Below are positions 12,938 to 14,300 of a DNA stretch of 14,300 nucleotides, piece after piece; position 1 is the first letter of the stretch, and each line of letters starts with the position of its first letter. The translations under genes were made by a program, and so were the position numbers. Source of the DNA: Oscillospiraceae bacterium (GTDB taxonomy: Bacteria > Bacillota > Clostridia > UBA1381); assembly GCA_015068545.1 (NCBI GenBank), contig SVKH01000028.1, forward strand, positions 1 to 14,300. The letters are read 5' to 3'. The notes beneath the pieces are model-generated. The model worked only from the letters and a program-made list of their open reading frames with translations. It made no database searches and was not told the DNA's origin.

Positions 12938-13471
12938 TTAATATTGCATATCCTTTTTAACTTTTTCAGAAATCTCGCGAGAAAGCATATCTTCCACAAT
13001 CATGAACGCAAACTCGGACGCGGCTCCCGGACCTTTTCCTGTTATGAAAGTACCGTCTTTTACTGCCTTTTCATCGGTGAAAATTCCGCCTTCGCATTCA
13101 CATTCAAATCCCGGATAACAGGTAAATCTTTTTCCTTTGAGGTATCCCAGTCTGCCGATGACAGCAGGTGCAGCGCATATAGCAGAAATTTTAATCTCAT
13201 TCTCCTTAGCGTATCTTATAAGCTCCATAGCCTGTTCCGACTTTTCGTATAAAGTATGCCCAGGGCCTCCCGGCAAAATCAGCATACTCATGGATTCCTT
13301 TTTCACCTGATTTATTTCTATATCCGCAAAGATTTCTACTCCATGAGAAGATTTTGCTGTTTTACCAAAAACTCCCACTGTTTTTGCATCTAGTCCGGCT
13401 CTCCTTAGGATATCCAAAACTTCCAATGCTTCAATATCTTCAAATCCGTCTGTAAGCAGAATGTAAATCAT
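12938..13471 (-). CDS. DJ-1/PfpI (ThiJ) superfamily protein
   Basis: A 177-residue protein of the DJ-1 clade. It has the N-terminal DGFEDIEALEVLDILRRAG (8-26) with the conserved Glu14, LILPGGPG (64-71) and the nucleophile elbow AICAAPAVIG with Cys99, followed by a conserved GKGPGAASEFAF segment (145-156). The Glu/Cys pair matches human DJ-1 Glu18/Cys106. Proteins of this group are linked to oxidative stress, glyoxal detoxification or deglycation; the exact activity is disputed and cannot be read here. The SD GGAGG lies about 8 bases before the ATG. It is the first gene of the unit that continues into GH36 (24-base gap) and PHP, and it is driven by a clear sigma-A promoter. Divergent from nusB. 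Confidence 0.92.
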   Translation of the reverse strand: MIYILLTDGFEDIEALEVLDILRRAGLDAKTVGVFGKTAKSSHGVEIFADIEINQVKKESMSMLILPGGPGHTLYEKSEQAMELIRYAKENEIKISAICAAPAVIGRLGYLKGKRFTCYPGFECECEGGIFTDEKAVKDGTFITGKGPGAASEFAFMIVEDMLSREISEKVKKDMQY

Positions 13472-13500
13472 ACACTACCTCCCCATTTTATCTTCTATTA

Positions 13501-13529
13501 ATTCTAACATATTTTTTTAAATCAGTCAA
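13501..13529 (-). promoter_or_regulatory. Sigma-A promoter of the DJ-1/GH36/PHP unit
   Basis: On the minus strand: TTGACT (13529-13524), 17-base spacer, TAGAAT (13506-13501). Predicted start near 13494, about 23 bases before the DJ-1 ATG. I see no operator or catabolite-repression (cre-like) site next to it. Confidence 0.85.
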
Positions 13530-13546
13530 TATTTTATGTATTTTCC

Positions 13547-13575
13547 TTGATTTTTTAACAAAGAAATAGTATAAT
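13547..13575 (+). promoter_or_regulatory. Sigma-A promoter of nusB
   Basis: TTGATT (13547-13552), 17-base spacer, TATAAT (13570-13575). Predicted start near 13582, giving a leader of about 80 bases. Its -35 is only about 17 bases from the -35 of the divergent DJ-1 promoter. Confidence 0.85.
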
Positions 13576-13585
13576 AAAGTAGATT

Positions 13586-13618
13586 GGGGTTTTGTATCCG
13601 CAAATAGGTGCTTACCCC
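13586..13618 (+). promoter_or_regulatory. Possible folded nusB leader
   Basis: GGGGT (13586-13590) pairs with ACCCC (13614-13618), and TTTG/CAAA can form a short helix inside, leaving a 9-base bulge. The helices are short and I do not recognise a riboswitch class; this may be chance. Confidence 0.3.
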
Positions 13619-13662
13619 TTATAAAGTACTACAATATCATTTGATTATCAGGAGAATGACTT

Positions 13663-14070
13663 ATGAAGAAAAAACTTTCCCGAAGTGAAGCAAGATGTGA
13701 GGCTTTTAAGATTATTTTCAGCCTGAATCAGCATAAGGATGACGTGGACTTTCTTTTTGAAAATCTGGCTGCAGAATTGCCGGCAAGCGTTACCTCTATG
13801 CCCTACATCAAAAGCACTGTTTTGGGTATTTTAGAAAAGGAAGATGAATTACTAGAAATCATTAGTAACAATCTGGCAGACGGTTGGCGACTGGACCGTA
13901 TTTCCAAAGTAGCGAAAAGCATTCTCTTGCTTGCAGTGTACGAGATAAAATATGCAGAAGATGTACCAACTCCCGTTGCTATAAACGAAGCCGTGGAGCT
14001 TAGTAAAAAATATGATGAACCTGACTCATCCGCATTTGTAAACGGAGTTTTGGCAGGTGTGGTAAAATGA
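13663..14070 (+). CDS. nusB: Transcription antitermination factor NusB
   Basis: A 135-residue all-helical RNA-binding protein that with NusE (S10) binds boxA RNA and supports antitermination of rRNA operons. Family features are the N-terminal RSEARCEAFKIIFSLNQH (about 7-24), the central helix region, WRLDRISKVAKSILLLAVYEI and the C-terminal VPTPVAINEAVELSKKYDEPDSSAFVNGVLAGV signature. Length is typical (130-145). GGAGA lies 7 bases before the ATG; another ATG just upstream is out of frame. It has its own promoter and an 80-base leader, and its stop overlaps the next gene in ATGA, so translation is coupled. Confidence 0.96.
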   Translation: MKKKLSRSEARCEAFKIIFSLNQHKDDVDFLFENLAAELPASVTSMPYIKSTVLGILEKEDELLEIISNNLADGWRLDRISKVAKSILLLAVYEIKYAEDVPTPVAINEAVELSKKYDEPDSSAFVNGVLAGVVK

Positions 14071-14300
14071 GTCTTTACCTCGGTATAGATACGTCAAATT
14101 ACACTACATCCATAGCCACTTGCGGCGACAAGGAGCTTAATGTAAGACGGATAATTGACGTGAAAGAAGGTACTCGCGGAATACGGCAATCGGACGGAGT
14201 TTTTGTGCATCTTAAAACCCTACCACAGCTATTCAACTCTATGGATATCGCATTTCCCCAAGTTAAAGCCATAGGTGTTTCCACCCGTCCAAGGAGTATT
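14067..14300 (+). CDS. TsaD-like M22 family protein, 5' part only
   Basis: Only 78 residues are in the window. They begin MSLYLGIDTSNYTTSIA and continue with VKEGTRGIRQSDGVFVHLK and AIGVSTRPRSI. This is the Clostridial M22/Kae1-like paralogue often found after nusB, rather than true TsaD: the usual ETSCDET start is replaced by IDTSNYTTS. True TsaD transfers threonylcarbamoyl to tRNA in t6A synthesis; the role of this paralogue is, to my knowledge, undefined. The ATG overlaps the nusB TGA (ATGA), so it is co-translated with nusB. The TsaD metal-binding HxxxH region lies beyond the window, so activity cannot be judged. Confidence 0.85.
   Translation, partial: MSLYLGIDTSNYTTSIATCGDKELNVRRIIDVKEGTRGIRQSDGVFVHLKTLPQLFNSMDIAFPQVKAIGVSTRPRSI

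Noticed and set aside
12881..13252. A 123-residue open frame on the plus strand across the GH36/DJ-1 junction
   Set aside because: Lies opposite two genes with firm family motifs and lacks a promoter or SD.
13586..13618. nusB leader as a preQ1 or other known riboswitch
   Set aside because: The conserved loop and tail bases of known classes are not present; only two short helices are seen.
1..14300. Mobile elements, CRISPR arrays, tRNA or rRNA genes, or a defence system
   Set aside because: No transposase or integrase motifs, no regularly spaced repeats, no tRNA cloverleaf and no defence-type domains were seen on either strand; the window is mostly housekeeping and sporulation genes.

Overview
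The window looks like a chromosomal segment from a spore-forming, low-GC member of the Clostridia, probably an anaerobic gut-type lineage. The evidence is the YabP/YabQ sporulation genes, an AT-rich genome with strong Shine-Dalgarno (SD) sequences and textbook sigma-A promoters, a phosphofructokinase with pyrophosphate-type active-site residues, and a GH36 alpha-galactosidase. No mobile element, CRISPR array, tRNA or rRNA is visible. The organism cannot be named from the sequence alone.

Layout from left to right. (1) 1-2030, minus: nicotinate phosphoribosyltransferase followed by a Sua5/TsaC threonylcarbamoyl-AMP synthase cut by the window edge, coupled through a TAATG overlap. (2) 2132-4494, minus: the conserved Bacillus yab-type block hup (HU), rqcP (yabO), yabP, yabQ, divIC, yabR, ending at a clear intrinsic terminator. 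(3) 4723-6330, plus: a SpoVB/YabM-type MOP flippase, divergent from hup. (4) 6327-8505, minus: CCA-adding enzyme preceded by an alpha/beta hydrolase, convergent with the flippase; one hairpin flanked by A7 and T7 spans both stop codons. (5) 8704-9927, plus: phosphofructokinase, divergent from the hydrolase. (6) 10060-13471, minus: a DJ-1/PfpI protein, GH36 alpha-galactosidase and PHP phosphoesterase operon, convergent with the phosphofructokinase over a shared terminator. (7) 13663-14300, plus: nusB and the start of a TsaD-like M22 family gene, overlapping by ATGA.

The yab block joins nucleoid packaging (HU), ribosome-associated quality control (RqcP), spore cortex/coat assembly (YabP, YabQ), cell division (DivIC) and an S1 RNA-binding protein. 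It appears to be split into differently controlled segments. A hairpin with a U-tract lies between rqcP and yabP and covers part of the yabP SD, with a sigma-E-like -10 in its loop. A near-consensus sigma-A promoter lies inside yabQ and would supply divIC and yabR during growth. The mazG (yabN) gene often found in this block is absent.

The most interesting unexplained element is in the 336-base gap between hup and rqcP. Positions 4043-4143 fold as a compact three-way junction whose three non-Watson-Crick pairs are all G-U on the minus strand and all A-C on the plus strand. This suggests an RNA structure, or a repeat derived from one, read in the same direction as hup and rqcP. The identification of all proteins rests on recognised motifs and gene order, not on database searches.
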